Of a stretch of 64,000 nt of DNA, positions 1 through 12,312 are shown in pieces. How positions within the stretch are numbered: position 1 is the stretch's first letter; each line of letters opens with the position of its first letter. The stretch covers positions 1,406,839-1,470,838 of the forward strand of contig NW_022145604.1 in assembly GCF_000002235.5 (NCBI RefSeq), in the 5' to 3' direction. Under the pieces are notes generated by a model. That model was given only the letters and a program-made list of their open reading frames with translations. It had not been told where the DNA came from and did not search any database. This stretch comes from Strongylocentrotus purpuratus (lineage: Eukaryota > Echinodermata > Echinoidea > Camarodonta > Strongylocentrotidae). The position numbers were made by a program, and so were the translations under genes.

Positions 1-1190
1 TTGGTGTTAATCTTTAGGTAAAAGTTTCCTTTATAGTTATATCAGAGGTGTTCTATGTATATAAGGGCAGATGCCTTAAATTATGACTATGATGGCAACC
101 CCCTTTAGATAAAAAGCTCCTTCTCTGCCCTTCTTTTTACATATATTTCATATTTTTACGATATTTGTTATTATAAAAAAAGATAAATGCTTTGTGACAT
201 TAAGGCGGTGTTCTACCAATTGTAGTGATATGGCTTTTCCCGACAATGTTGCCTTTTCTCAAAAAATTGTGCTTATTAGTTATAGCGCTATCTATGTATG
301 GGTAATACATGTACATGTAGGTAAGGCAAGTTCGCTGATGCGGAACATGTCTCTTTAACACGGGACTACATTTGTCCTTCAAAAACGTCTTTCTTCTTCT
401 GGCAAGCTGACTAAGTTAAACTAAAAATCAAATGATTGATCCATGACTATTGCGCCCGTTCAGTGCATCTTTTTATGATGATCATAAGAGCAACAGGATT
501 CACTTTTATTCACGGGTGGAATGAGCAGCTAAGTTGAATGTCAAGCCGACGAACTTTTCTCGAGTAAACAACCCTCCAAACGACCATGAATTAAGGACCT
601 CAGATGATTCGGTCTTGATAGCGTTGGTATTACCCCATTAACAGGCTCATAATCACTGATTATTATACGTTCGGGTGCCAACAAATGTTACGTTATGAGC
701 TTCTGATCTCGTGAAGTACCCATGCAGTATGGCATTGTAATTAGCGGGTAGGAGTCTGTCGAGCCTCTTCTAGAAAAGGATGATGCCATGTGGGAGTAGT
801 ACGATGTAATCAAGTTCAAGTTTTATTTATCTTTCTTTCATAATCCCTGAATCCTTGGACAAGCTGTTTTGCCCACATTTCCCCTCTCGACTCAGATGTG
901 GCTTCTCTGAATTTTCTTATAAATACTTTTATTTCCTGGTGTTGCATGGGAAGTTTCCGTTGTTGAAGTTGACATGGACGTAATTATTCAACACTAAAAA
1001 TCATTCTTATCGTATACAAAATCAATTTATTTATAGTTCTGTACCAACAGTTCTTAAACCTTTTTTTTTGTTATGAATATGATGTGTTGTAGAGGCTTTG
1101 CTGGAATATATGCGGAATAAAAAGATTGGCTAACATGTGAACATGAATATTACAGCCATGTCTGTCTTCCATGTAAAATTGTATTTGTAT
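1..1190. other. Unassigned
   Basis: AT-rich single-copy-looking DNA. I see no gene, repeat end or RNA. Confidence 0.5.
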
Positions 1191-1199
1191 ATGAACCAT

Positions 1200-1240
1200 G
1201 TTTGTGATATAATAAAAAACATTTTTTAATTGAATTGAAC
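1200..1240 (+). other. Transcript- or retroposon-like 3' tail
   Basis: aataaa at 1211-1216 with T-rich context, then aattgaattgaac. The form is shared with 4500-4520 and the complement of 20655-20700. Confidence 0.3.
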
Positions 1241-1244
1241 AGGA

Positions 1245-2220
1245 GGGAATGCAATGCTGAATATATGGATTCTATTGTATTCCTCTACAATACCTATCTA
1301 GCTTTGTGCATATAGACCTGTATATAGACTTGGCATGGGTACATTATACATTCTTAATTTGACACACATGCAATCCCACCATGCCTTAGGACAATGATGA
1401 TCGATCGAACCGTTCAACTCTAGCCGCCGTTTGTAAGACGGTATCTGATATTATGACTCTGTCTCCATGTCAAACTTATATTATTCTTGGCTGACAAAAC
1501 TTAAAACACTCTTTGTCCATTCTTTGTCAAGAAACAGGGCAAGATCTAGTTTAGGGGTGTTGCGTTACATAATACAACACCTTGTATTGACTATTGTGGT
1601 TCATAATCCAATCAAGCTGTCTTTACGACTTATTTAGACAATTCTATAATTTTTGTTCTATTGAATTTGAATTTTGAAATTATTGAAATATCATCGTCAC
1701 AAGGTATAATGACATTTTGTTACAGATAAATAACAAACAAAAAACAAAGCATTTTTTCTTCACCTGTACAAAGTTTTTACATTTCTCCACATACAGATAT
1801 AACACATCTTATATATTTCAATAATGTTAAAAAAACAACTTTGAAATCGTCTAGTTTCATTATGCCCTTAGTTTTCAAAATTTTCCTCCTACAAATAAAA
1901 CATCTTGTATTTTCAATAAAATTAAAAATAATTTTTGTACAATTCATGGTGGTGTGGTATTCGTCTCCACTGTCCCCTCTATTAAAATCATTGCATGTAA
2001 AATCACAGGAAAACCACTTTAGAAATTATGATCTTTAATTAGATAATATTTTCCTTCAATAATAAACTATAAACAAATATAAATACCGTAGATTTGTGTG
2101 TCTTTCGAGCGTCTATGCCTTCTAATTTCAATGGGTAAACTATCTGAACTCATTCTAAATCGGCAAATATTTTAACGTAATTTTTTTTCTTTTAAAGATC
2201 TGCACGACGACAACGTGGAG
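1245..2220. other. Unassigned
   Basis: Very AT-rich, with several T- and A-runs. Nothing is recognised. Confidence 0.5.
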
Positions 2221-2255
2221 TGCTACGTGTGACGTCCAGTGCGTCACATGTAGCA
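2221..2255. repeat. Short hairpin, 14-bp stem
   Basis: tgctacgtgtgacg and cgtcacatgtagca pair with one mismatch around a 7-nt loop; it includes tgacgtc. An antisense tRNA A-box-like word (ctctaccactgagtta, 2266-2281) follows, but no tRNA can be folded. Confidence 0.6.
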
Positions 2256-2289
2256 GTCCCTATCGCTCTACCACTGAGTTATCAGTATG

Positions 2290-3496
2290 GCGGGATTCAT
2301 GTTCTTGATGTCTAACCCACAATGACCTGCGTAGATGCCTTTCTCGTCTCATTTCCGAACGATATCTCATCGCTTCCAAACCTGCACAAACTAATTTAAT
2401 TGGACTAGCTGACACGTGTTCAAGAATGGTTTGATGGAGTACAGGCTCAATTTACAAAATGCACTGAACCACTTGAGGGAGGGAAAGAAGTCATGAATGA
2501 AAGATATGCATTGGTGTGATGAACTGGATTTACCAAAAGGGTTTTTTATCTAATGATGCTGAATTTATTCGAAACTTGAAAAAAGGGATTTCCCCCAGAC
2601 GGATTACGGAATTGATGATATATTTACTAATTAATTGATGCTTGGATCGTCGAAATCACTTCCAAGTTTGCTTTTGGTCCGTTATGAAAAAGAAAAAAAA
2701 GTTCCGATTCAAGTTCAGGAAGAACGAGAGATGTGATGATTGGAAGATGCATAGGTAGTCACAGAGAGAGAGAGAGAGAGAGAAGGACATAATAATAGAA
2801 TAGACTTGACAAATTAGGTAGGTACATTAATATAGAAATATACAAACATAGATGGTTGCATTTAACGACAAAATGAGAAGTAGAGAAGTACAGCATTATT
2901 AAAGAGCTATATGTGGAAAATAGGCAAGGGGCATTAGGCAAAATGAAGAAAAGGTGGCCTAAATTATATTACAAAATTTGACTATAGAATTGATTAGATG
3001 AAAATTTATATACATGTAGATGTATATGTGTGCGTGTCCTGATTCAATTTGCATAGGAATGTCAATAGTCACCCCTTTGTTTAATTTGTGTCACCATAAC
3101 GGAATCGTATACATCTCGAATGCAGACTGCTAGTAACCTATATTTTCCACCTCACTGCCAAGTGGTTTTAATAGATGTCAAGGTCTCTTTACAAGCTGAA
3201 TATAAACACGTTCCTGTTATTGAGTCGTACATCTGGTACTTCAGTAAAAGCACCGTTATTCAAATGTAGGTAATAGATAGCCAATGGTTAAGATAGAGTA
3301 ATTTGAGAGAAATACATTCTATTTAGAGGCACAAAGGGCAAATGCGTACAATGTTATCTGCCTCTTCTGCTCGATGGACACTCAACGCAAACTAGAAGCT
3401 TATCAGCGCTCACAGGAGAGCTCATATTGTCTTAACTCTTGAATTAATTATTTTTTTCCTTATAATTATCAGGTCTATTCCTTTAACGACCATCTG
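2290..3496. other. Unassigned apart from the AG microsatellite
   Basis: No recognisable element. Short frames here are not above chance. Confidence 0.5.
2763..2783 (+). repeat. (AG)n microsatellite
   Basis: Ten uninterrupted AG units. Confidence 0.95.
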
Positions 3497-3681
3497 CACT
3501 AGTTTGGCCAAGAGATATTAGACCCCCTGTGTGGTCACTGACAGGTGGTTATCTCATCAAATTTAGCTCACAATTAACATAAGAAAAAACTCACCATGGG
3601 GGACCAACGGGTACCGCTTAGGCCATTTTTGCTATATAGAGGGCGCAAGTAGCTACAAGTAGTGCAGTCCCGCTTTAATTC
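3497..3681 (+). repeat. Dispersed repeat, copy 1
   Basis: Homologous in the same orientation to 51594-51777. Shared blocks include ggtcactgacaggtgg, catgggggaccaac and ctatatagaggg.gcaagtag. No terminal repeats are seen; probably an ancient transposon fragment. Confidence 0.7.
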
Positions 3682-4253
3682 CTGGTACGAGTGCTCTTCG
3701 TACCCGAATTGTTTATAGTCATAGTACGTCATAGTAAGATATCAAGAGGAGGCTCTTTCCTTCAACGCGGTCAGCACTTTCCAATTCACTTTGGACATGT
3801 TTTACCAAGAAAGTTCCAAAATATACATCAAGGTAATAGTTTGAGATTCGAAATCATAAGCGCCTGATTAGGATTACTTAAGAATATGTATGAGTGCAAT
3901 TTACCGATAACATTAAATAGACGGCAGGGGAGATTTTTGGAAAGGTAAAGAATTTGTAGACAAAATTCAAAAAATAAACTTCTAAAAATACAGATAAGTG
4001 AACATTTGTATTTTTGATATATCATCTATTTTACTTTTTTTTATTTTTTTATTTCCTTCATATCAAATATAATATACAATATAAAGTTATTTAAACAAAA
4101 TAGCAAAGATTAAACAAAACTACGCAATATACATTTAACTAACAATAATATGGCATTAAATTGAACAAAGAAAAGAAAAATAAACTGGCTGTATAGCCCA
4201 TTTTCAGCTGTACTTGCAAAGTGCAGCTAGTCTTACATAAAGCCCAACAAAAA

Positions 4254-4375
4254 GATAATAATAATCCGTTTTTTATATAGCGCTCAATACACCGATCCAA
4301 CGATGTGCCTAAGCGCTTTACATATATATTATTACCCGGTCATCGGATTCAGGCTTACCCGTACACAATGTGATA
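4254..4375 (-). mobile_element. SINE tail fragment
   Basis: Reads ataataataatccg, tatatagcgctcaatacac, then cctaagcgctttacatatat and ttacccggtcat: the complement of the conserved SINE end (aagcgct...agcgctatata + ATT repeat). Confidence 0.6.
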
Positions 4376-4379
4376 AAGA

Positions 4380-5218
4380 AGAAAAATATCTCTGATCTTT
4401 TTTTTAACCTAAGGTATGAGGTAAAATCAATGGAGAATTAAATAATTAGTCATTTCAAGAGCTTAGATTATAATAAAATTGTGTCATATTTTGTATGAGA
4501 AATAAAATAATTTGAATTTGAAAAAAAATACTTAAGGTTTACGCGTGTTTAGAGTCAGACAACGTGAAACAATTAGTCCAAAAATCAGAGGAAAATTGAA
4601 CATAGTTGATGTGCATGATCCAAATTCGGAGTATGCAGCGATAGCGTGTTTTTTTTCTTTAAAAAAGCAACTACGATACTTTTTGTGATTTATTCGGCCT
4701 CAGTTCTCCGATGTCATTCGAAAAAGAACATACCATAATTTCCAGAAAGTTAATTTTGGCAATAAACAATCAAGGCTTTCATCACATCAGGAATTGCAGA
4801 CATTCTGATTTATAAGGTTTCACACGCAGCAGGGCAACATAACATTGCTTATTGGAATCGTGTGAAAGATATCTCTAACAAATAATGGAATCCAAATTGA
4901 AGCTTATTATTTCTGCGCGTAACCTGATAACTTCGGCAAGGGTAATGTAAGATTTTGAAACCAAAGCTTTTTTCCCCGCTTAGATTCGTTCGCGCTGCAA
5001 ATCAGATGTTCTCATTTTAAACGGATCGAAAGCGATAAGGAGTGATAGAAGGCGGTTGCTGAAATATGATAGAGGTCTATCTACCGTCGAAGTGGACCCT
5101 TTGGGAAGGCGTATCTTTTAGGAAATATGAAAAGAACGAGATTGAGGATGAACATGAGATGTGCTAGCACCGATTAGCAATGTTTGGTCTCTTTGAAGTG
5201 ATATCATTCCTTAGAGCA
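4380..5218. other. Unassigned
   Basis: Only a retroposon-like tail word (aataaaataatttgaatttg, about 4501-4520) stands out. Confidence 0.45.
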
Positions 5219-5626
5219 CTAAGCTTTTAAGATCTGTGTTTTTATTGTGTGCCTAGAGCATCGATGTAAAAACATGTTCGCATCGCAGACATGTGTGGCA
5301 GCGACGTGCAAGACAGAGAGTATACACCCTCCTCTCTTCCTCTGAATTCCGCGTAAAAGTAACTGATCCATTGGCTGAAACTGTTGATCATAAACCCCAT
5401 TTGAAAGGACTGCAGTCAAGGCGCCTCTTTCTAAAGACGTCAGTGACAAAATTAGCAACCTCTGGCATCTTATGCTTTCACGTTTACATTTTTGGGGTCC
5501 ACAAGAATTCGTGCCGAATGGTGCGAACCCTTTTGTAATACGATGGCAGGGAGGTGTATGATATAACGATGGAAATGAAATCAAATTGTTTGTATGGAAT
5601 GGCAATAAAATACAAAAGAGATTCAA
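5219..5626 (-). CDS. Longest non-repetitive open frame, doubtful
   Basis: A 135-codon minus-strand frame with mixed composition, including SCGPQKCKRESIRCQRLLIL and a Cys/His-containing end (HVAATHVCDANMFLHRCSRH). The opposite strand is also open for 81 codons, which reflects locally higher GC. About one frame of this length is expected by chance in the window. No splice sites or family are recognised. Confidence 0.12.
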   Translation of the reverse strand: MNLFCILLPFHTNNLISFPSLYHTPPCHRITKGFAPFGTNSCGPQKCKRESIRCQRLLILSLTSLERGALTAVLSNGVYDQQFQPMDQLLLRGIQRKRGGCILSVLHVAATHVCDANMFLHRCSRHTIKTQILKA

Positions 5627-5819
5627 AACTTGAAATTACAGCAAGAAATTGGGGAAACTAGACGACATGTGACAGAAAGCAAAGGACCTTTTGTATAACA
5701 TAATTTGGGTAATATTAAAAGGTGATTTGTTTGTATAGAAAAAAATCAAATCTATATCCGTCATTGCTCAATCGTTGCAGCACTGATATACCAATGATAA
5801 AGGGTTGTTTCCTCTGAAT

Positions 5820-5906
5820 ATATTCAATCCAAAGCAATCGCAGTTGCGATTAATATCGATCGCAGATAAGTTGCGATTAATATGAACTTTTTATAGACAG
5901 GGCCCC
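5820..5906 (+). repeat. Palindrome-cored dispersed element, copy 2
   Basis: Contains aatccaaagcaatcgcag, a ttgcgattaatatcgatcgc near-palindrome, and the terminal tatagacagggcccc (complement of the 52637 start). The left end is missing. Confidence 0.5.
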
Positions 5907-6560
5907 TGATCATCAATCTTTAAATTAAACAAAATACAGGAGGAACATGCTAACCATGGGAAGACCCCCCCCTCCCCCTTCACAGTAAAAGAAAATGATT
6001 ATAAGGATTTTGTGAATATTGGAGTATTTGAAATTTTGTGCCTCCGTAAACAGAACCTTCGGAAAGAAAACCTTGGGTATACAGAACTCCAGTGGAAATG
6101 CGACGGACCCGCCCGCGTTGAAACTTATCCTGTCAGTTAGCGATTGGCTTTAGCGGTGAATTTGAGTAGATTGATCGCAGCCATCCAGATAAATAATACT
6201 AGCCCTGTTGTGACAGTCCTTAAATAAACACGGACATGCAAGTACACAAATGTACAGATTAAACCAGAGTGTCTATACAAATGTGATTTATAATATCACA
6301 ATTCTAGATCGAAGTACTTTAGGAGACTCAAAACCGCAAATCAAACCGCATAAATTCTGTGTATTGAAAGATCTTGTGGTATTACACGAGTGTTTATCAC
6401 TGTACCTGTTTCAGTCACTAATTTTTTTTGATTTACAGTCTTTAATTCCTTCATTGATTTACTGTAATTGCAATGTACTCTATTTTGATTGATATTTAAG
6501 AAAGGCAGTATATTTCAAGTGAATGAGAAACATTCCTCAACAGCCCGGAAGAGCTTTGAT
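5907..6560. other. Unassigned
   Basis: A C run at about 5966-5974 and an 80-codon chance frame. Nothing is supported. Confidence 0.5.
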
Positions 6561-6561
6561 A

Positions 6562-7500
6562 TACACTGTTGGTCATAATGGTGGAATATTTATTTTTACC
6601 CAAGTTTAGGGAAGGATTTAAAAAAATTATTTATTTCTAATAGATCTAGATAATGACATACATTCTCAGATTTTATTGAATATTAATTTGCGAGTGTTTG
6701 TTTTGCGTGACTGCTTAATCATTTGTGTGCTACTATGCTAATCAGCTAAGGGACCTACGGTCCTTAAGTCATAATTGACAGTAAAGAGGATTAATGCCTC
6801 ACAAAAGGGCACTAATATGTAGCTGATCGACACGATTTTTTTCATGGGGCCTCACAGTAACGAGGCCATTGCTTAGCCCCTGAATCATGACTGTACGCAG
6901 TGTTTGCTAAGGTATGCGGCCCCTTCCACAAATCCCCCAAAACGAAGAAAATGCAATAAATTGTCAAAAATTCATTGCATTTCCCCCCCCGGCCCCCAAC
7001 AGGAAAAATTCCTCTGTGTGGCCTTGCCTTGAACCATAATGCATGGCCCTACAGAGGAATTTTTCCTGTTGGGGGCCGGGGGAAAATGCAATGAATTTTT
7101 GACAATTTATTGCATTTTCTTCGTTTGGGGGATTTGTGGAAGGGGCCGCGTACCCTAGCAAACACTGCGTACAGTCATGATTCAGGGGCTAAGCAATGGC
7201 CTCGTTACTGTGAGACCCCAGAATAAAAATCGTGTCGATCAGCTTTAATAGTGCCCTTTTGTGAGGCATTAATCCTCATTACTGTCAATTATGATTTAAG
7301 AACGTAGGTACCTTAGCTGATTAGCATAGTAGCACACAAATGATTAAGCAGTCACGCAAAACAAACACTCGCAAATTAATATTCAATAAAATCTGAGAAT
7401 GTATGCCATTATCTAGATCTATCAGAAATAAATAATTTTTTAAAATCCTTCCCTAAACTGGGGTAAAAATAAATATTCCACCATTATGACCAACAGTGTA
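6562..7500. repeat. Giant near-perfect inverted repeat (foldback element)
   Basis: Left arm 6564-7023 and right arm 7045-7498 are reverse complements over about 460 bp with a 21-nt loop (7024-7044). By eye I count some 20-25 differences and small indels, so roughly 95% identity. The tips read CACTGTTGGTCATAATGGTG with TA on both outer sides (6562-6563 and 7499-7500), consistent with a TA target duplication as made by Tc1/mariner-type transposases. There is no coding capacity. It is a foldback miniature element. C/G runs in the arms are the main length differences. A transcript would form a very long RNA hairpin. Confidence 0.9.
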
Positions 7501-8088
7501 TATATTTTTTGTTTATAAAGACCCTTTCCCATTTAAACGTACTATAGAGATCAAAACAAGTTAAGCTAGAACCTAATCTTATTCAATCAAAATTTTCGCA
7601 TGGCGTTAAATAACATTTACTCGTATCATAATTGATAACGACAACAAAAATAGTAGGTTTTTTAAAGCTTGGACTATCCTTCAGACTGAAAAGGTAAGCT
7701 GTCATTCAATCCTGTGGACTCTGCCAAGCCAAATAATGTCTTTAAACGATGTATTTCCGTTTTGTGAGACCAGTTGGGCGAAGATGGGTAACAAAATGAA
7801 TCAATTAGCGTCGCTATGTGTTTTATTGATAACGATTTATTTGATTAGTAACTTTCGATCAGGAAAAATTTGACAGTAGATTATCTTTTGGTAACTACAT
7901 TTGATATATTCTACTATCCCTGGAGATGCAGAATATCAGCGGCGAGCGAAACATTTTAGCTTTATAAGAAAGAGGAGCATTCTCGCAAGTAACTCGTCTC
8001 CAGGCAATTCAACTAGTCGCGGCGTACATATTCCCATTCACGTATACGACCTGATCTAGTGTGATTTGGCGTCCTCTCTCACTAGCCG

Positions 8089-8165
8089 TACACACACATC
8101 ATAATCACGCACACACCATACACACGCACACACCTCTCAGGCACGCACACACCCTAACGCACACT
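8089..8165 (+). repeat. CA-rich low-complexity tract
   Basis: Imperfect (CA)n with CG and CT interruptions, about 150 bp before the possible promoter at 8301. Confidence 0.85.
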
Positions 8166-8300
8166 CCTTCGATCTGTCTGGTAGACGGATAGACGTGCCG
8201 TTGACTCTTTATGAGGCTGCTTACAATCGCCAAGGGAGGCGGTCCAGGCATGTATCGTAACAAATCGTCACTGTGTTCAAAGTTCTTGCCGTGAATGGAT

Positions 8301-8310
8301 GCTATTTAAG
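8301..8310 (+). promoter_or_regulatory. Possible TATA element (tatttaag)
   Basis: The sequence gctatttaag lies about 100 bp before a consensus splice donor at 8410/8411 and about 25-35 bp before a likely start region rich in CpG (tgccgtcgtgagtacg). It is suggestive only, since TATA-like words are common in AT-rich DNA. Confidence 0.25.
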
Positions 8311-8331
8311 TGACTCAACTTTCATAATTTT

Positions 8332-8410
8332 GCCGTCGTGAGTACGTCTTGAAAATTGTTGGAGTTCTTTTGGAGTCTAACTTTTTGTGTCTCGGGACTT
8401 TCGAGCCAAG
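8332..8410 (+). other. Candidate non-coding first exon
   Basis: A short segment between the TATA-like word at 8301-8310 and a good 5' splice site (CCAAG|gtaagc, intron from 8411). It has no ATG and contains CpGs at both ends (ccgtcgtgagtacgtc, ctcgggactttcgagcc). This matches the layout of a short 5'UTR exon of a plus-strand gene with a long first intron. The start coordinate is a guess, set about 25-30 bp after the TATA-like word. An internal GTC|GTGAGT at 8335-8343 is an alternative donor. The gene it would belong to is not visible in the window. Confidence 0.25.
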
Positions 8411-10535
8411 GTAAGCAAATCTACCTCTCAAGAATTTTTTTTTGTTACTAGTTTGACTCATATTGACCCAAAGCAATACGCTAGAAAATGATTATTTGGT
8501 GAAAATGATTATTTGGTTTCCTCTTAAATCTAAAAGAGGGTGTAAAATAATTACGCGAATCTTAAAGTAGATCGTTTTGCTGTTTTTGTGGTCTCCCTTG
8601 TGCATTAGCTATGTTAAAAATACGTTGGTATGTACCTCTTCTGCCTTGAAGGACTGCTTCTATTGGCACGCAAGTTTCAAAAGCGTTTGGATAACCTAAA
8701 ACAAAATGATAACAAACAAATATTACATAGCCATGTTGATATGACTCTCAAAGTTTATTTACATGACGATGGAATATAATTGGTTTCGTGATTATTTTAG
8801 AAACAAAACAAATATCTTCTGTAATATATATGAAGAAACATCTGTTTCAAAGTCCTCGTCTTTAATTCGAACATTCTCACAGAGGCCTCATAAACTATCC
8901 GATGCAAAGGTCGACATCGTCATAAAATACTTTGATTTCCCTAAATTGATTGCATAGCTATCAATTGAACAGCATAAGTCAAATTGACATGTATGATTTC
9001 AGATATATTATGGACTTGAATTAGAGTTTTAATTCCCCCTCCAGGATAACATAACTTGACATTCTTACGTTTTCTCAAAAGAGTGTAGTTATGTTCGATG
9101 CCACATAATACCATATATTATGTTATTTTTATTTCCTCCTGTACTCATTTTATGTTCATTCTACATGCCGAGTAAATATACGCTTAATCATGATGTGTTC
9201 GCGTGTTGGTAATTTCAGTATTAGCTAATAAATAGAGTTGCTAATACAAATATCATTCAATTGTATCAAGATTATTTTTTCCGCTAATATACTATTGCCT
9301 GAAGGGAACATACCAATTCAAATTCATTAAATGAAAGGAAGATTCTTTTTTTGTATTAACGATCATCGCCGTCACGGGATATTTTAGCAATAGTCTTATT
9401 CAAATTAGCCGTACAATAATGATCATGCCTTACATGTATAAACTTGCACAGTATATGTCCACTGACCGCGTTAAATCAATATTCTGAACTCTTTTTTTAA
9501 ATACATCTAATAACCCCACCCTTTAAAAATGAACACAACTTTTAATTTCATATTTCATGAATTACACAAAGGCTTTTTCAGTTTCGTAGCGTTGGTCCGG
9601 GTGGATCTCACGGATGGGGGACACCGGTCTTTTGGTAAATTACATTTCAATGTGTAGATTAGGTTGGACCAAAGGGTGAAACGTGTTGGAAGGATCTCGA
9701 TCACCTCTGACTTTCATTTCTGTCTTTTTCCATGTTCCGCTACTTGATTAGGAGTGTAGAGCCCCCTACCAGTACCATAGCCGTGGGGCGCTTTTAGTCT
9801 TTGTGTACCCGGAAGCGCTCATATCCACAAATGAATACATATATATTTCCTTGTTTGCTTTCACCAAGAACACGATACGAGCTGAAATAATAAATGCATG
9901 ATATACCGTGAACAATTAGTCAAAGCAACCATAAATAGTATACATTTTTATTCCATTATGCAAATACATTGTACGATAATTCGCCTGAGAATAATTATTG
10001 TAACTTCCTGGTTATTCAAAATGATTCATTGTTATTGATGTAAGTACAGTGTAATTTCGTGATACATGATACGATGTTCCAAGCATCTTATTAATCTTGT
10101 TTACGTTGAAAAGTAAATCTTCGGTAAAGCTGAGAGGTTCTGATGATCCACTATTAAAATAACCTAATTATTTATTTCAGCCGAATCTACAATAAAGCAC
10201 TTTATAGAATCTTTTATCGATATCCAAAATGTTAAAAAAAAATGATCGATTAAGAATTATATAAGTAATATTGATCTGAGAATAGAAGCTTTTTTGATTA
10301 TTACTCTCGTGAACATGTTGCATGCATCATGACAGGTATGCGCCGCTCCGCTACGACATATTTCAACTTATCAAAGCAGAGTGCTCAAGGCGTCACAACT
10401 AAGAGGACAATCTTGATTTACCTTTCATAAATCACCAAGAGCTTTCTTATTCTGCCAAACAAAATGGCAACTATCTAGAAATGACAGCTATCACCATTAC
10501 TTCTATGGTCCTACCGTTAGAAGTATGTACGATCA
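8411..10535. other. Unassigned (possible intron)
   Basis: Would be the start of a long first intron if the exon ending at 8410 is real. No repeat ends or coding signals are recognised. Confidence 0.4.
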
Positions 10536-10550
10536 GGGGGGGGGGGGGGG
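10536..10550 (+). repeat. G homopolymer (about 15)
   Basis: Uninterrupted G run in otherwise ordinary DNA. Confidence 0.9.
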
Positions 10551-10669
10551 TTGTTGCTGCGATACTTTCGTAAGTAGCGGTGCTGGGATGTCATGATCAT
10601 GTTTTACTAGCAGACTATATGATGATGCAGATATTTTTAGCGATGCGAAATGTGACGGAGGTCTATGTA

Positions 10670-10799
10670 TCTCTCTCTCTCTCTCTCCCTCTCTTTCTCT
10701 CTCTATATCTCTCTTGCTCGCACTCTCTCTCTCTCTCCCTCTCTCCCGCGTGTTCTTTCTCTCTCTCTCCCTCTCTCGCTCTCTCTCATCTCTCTATCT
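10670..10799 (+). repeat. CT microsatellite, interrupted
   Basis: (CT)n with CCCT, TTTC and CG-containing interruptions. Confidence 0.95.
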
Positions 10800-10914
10800 T
10801 ACCACTTCCCCCTCATTCGATATTCATGTTCCTGTCTAAATATTTGACAGATATGAGCATAATTTAAAGGTAGGCCCCCATTTTTAGCAAATCCACAAAA
10901 ACGCATAATAAAAT

Positions 10915-10919
<5 letters not shown>

Positions 10920-10970
<51 letters not shown>
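10920..10970 (+). repeat. (TA)n microsatellite, about 25 units
   Basis: Perfect TA run. Confidence 0.97.
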
Positions 10971-10974
<4 letters not shown>

Positions 10975-12210
10975 ATTTTTACTCCTTCCATGGTTTGCGA
11001 TTGTTTTACCGCTATCTTCTAGAAGGAGAAATCAACGCGACTGTTACTTCATACAAGTAAAATCCTGAAGCTTTATATTTCTAAAGAGAGATACGATCAA
11101 TTACCCTCATAGAACCATGAGATAACTATAGTCCTGAGGATGTTGCATGCTTGTATGAATGACGTAGAGCTGAGATGAGATGATGAGTTACATCCTTGTT
11201 TCGAAGAGCCCTCGAGATGGATTGAAAGATTGAAACTCTCGAGTCCTTTTAGGAACTTAGTCTTGTTTCATTAATTCTTGGTCATAAACATCTACCCATT
11301 CTTAATCACTTTCACCTTTCATGTAGCATTGGGGGCTTTGGTCATTAATATTCAACTACCCTCTAAGCATCTCCCGTGGACATACTACAAGTGGCGTCGG
11401 GAAACCCCCTATTCCTTCCTAATCTCACGGAACATCTCCTCTACGGAAGTCGTATTTTGAAGTAATTGAAAGGATTCCTCAATGAACCCTCATCTTTGAA
11501 ACGCAGGTATTTTAAGTTACATGGTCATATACGTCAAAAGAACACAGTGAATCTTGTAAACAACCCTTTCACAAATATAAATCAATGGCAAGGCATTTAT
11601 ATCCTCCTGCCCCATCCAGATTCATCCCCTTTGGATTTTCTCATCCTCTTTTACACGTTTCTCCACTTCTAAACTTGTTTTATGGCTCCGTCTTCCATTC
11701 CGATATTGATTTATAATTTCCCCCAAGGAACATAATGATCGATCAACTTTCAAAGCACTATGTATAGTACTCTCTATCAAGCTTGTATTGAATTAGCGCT
11801 ATAATTTACATGACATATATTGATGTTTGTAAGTAGAGGCAGGTTTTGACAGACAAGTACAAATCACTTCCTAAAATATGTTGAAGTAATAGCCTTTCAT
11901 AAACACATACAATATGCAAACTAAGATACAATTGTATGATATACCTACTCTCTGTTTTCCCGAAGAAAAGAAACGAATAATTCATCCGTTTTTTAATAGC
12001 GGATTCGTAAAGCTAGCTGAAAAAATATTGCTACTTTGCAAATAGAAATAAAAACATAAACAAGAATGCCTTGAAATAATAGAAGTCTACCTTTGGCCTA
12101 CGAGATCAACAATGTCTGCCTCGCGAGCATACTGACAACACTTTTGACTGTTTGAAGATTTACAAAAAAATGACAGCCTGCGACGTCTTATAATCTTTAC
12201 TTACGTATAA
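10975..12210. other. Unassigned
   Basis: No recognisable gene or repeat. Frames at 11278-11672 are short and without splice support. Confidence 0.5.
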
Positions 12211-12216
12211 GTCACC

Positions 12217-12312
12217 TTGTATATGTTGCACAGTTTATAGCGAGGTTTTTGGATCTTCTAGACCTTGTACATGTTGCACAGTTTATAGCGAGGTGTTTAG
12301 ATCTTCTTGGGG
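12217..12312 (+). repeat. Tandem duplication, 48-bp unit x2
   Basis: ttgtatatgttgcacagttt... (12217) repeats at 12265 with a few substitutions; both units contain tatagcgaggt and gatcttct. Confidence 0.85.

Noticed and set aside
2258-2300. Antisense tRNA A-box-like ctctaccactgagtta
   Set aside because: No cloverleaf can be drawn; the neighbouring hairpin is not a tRNA arm.
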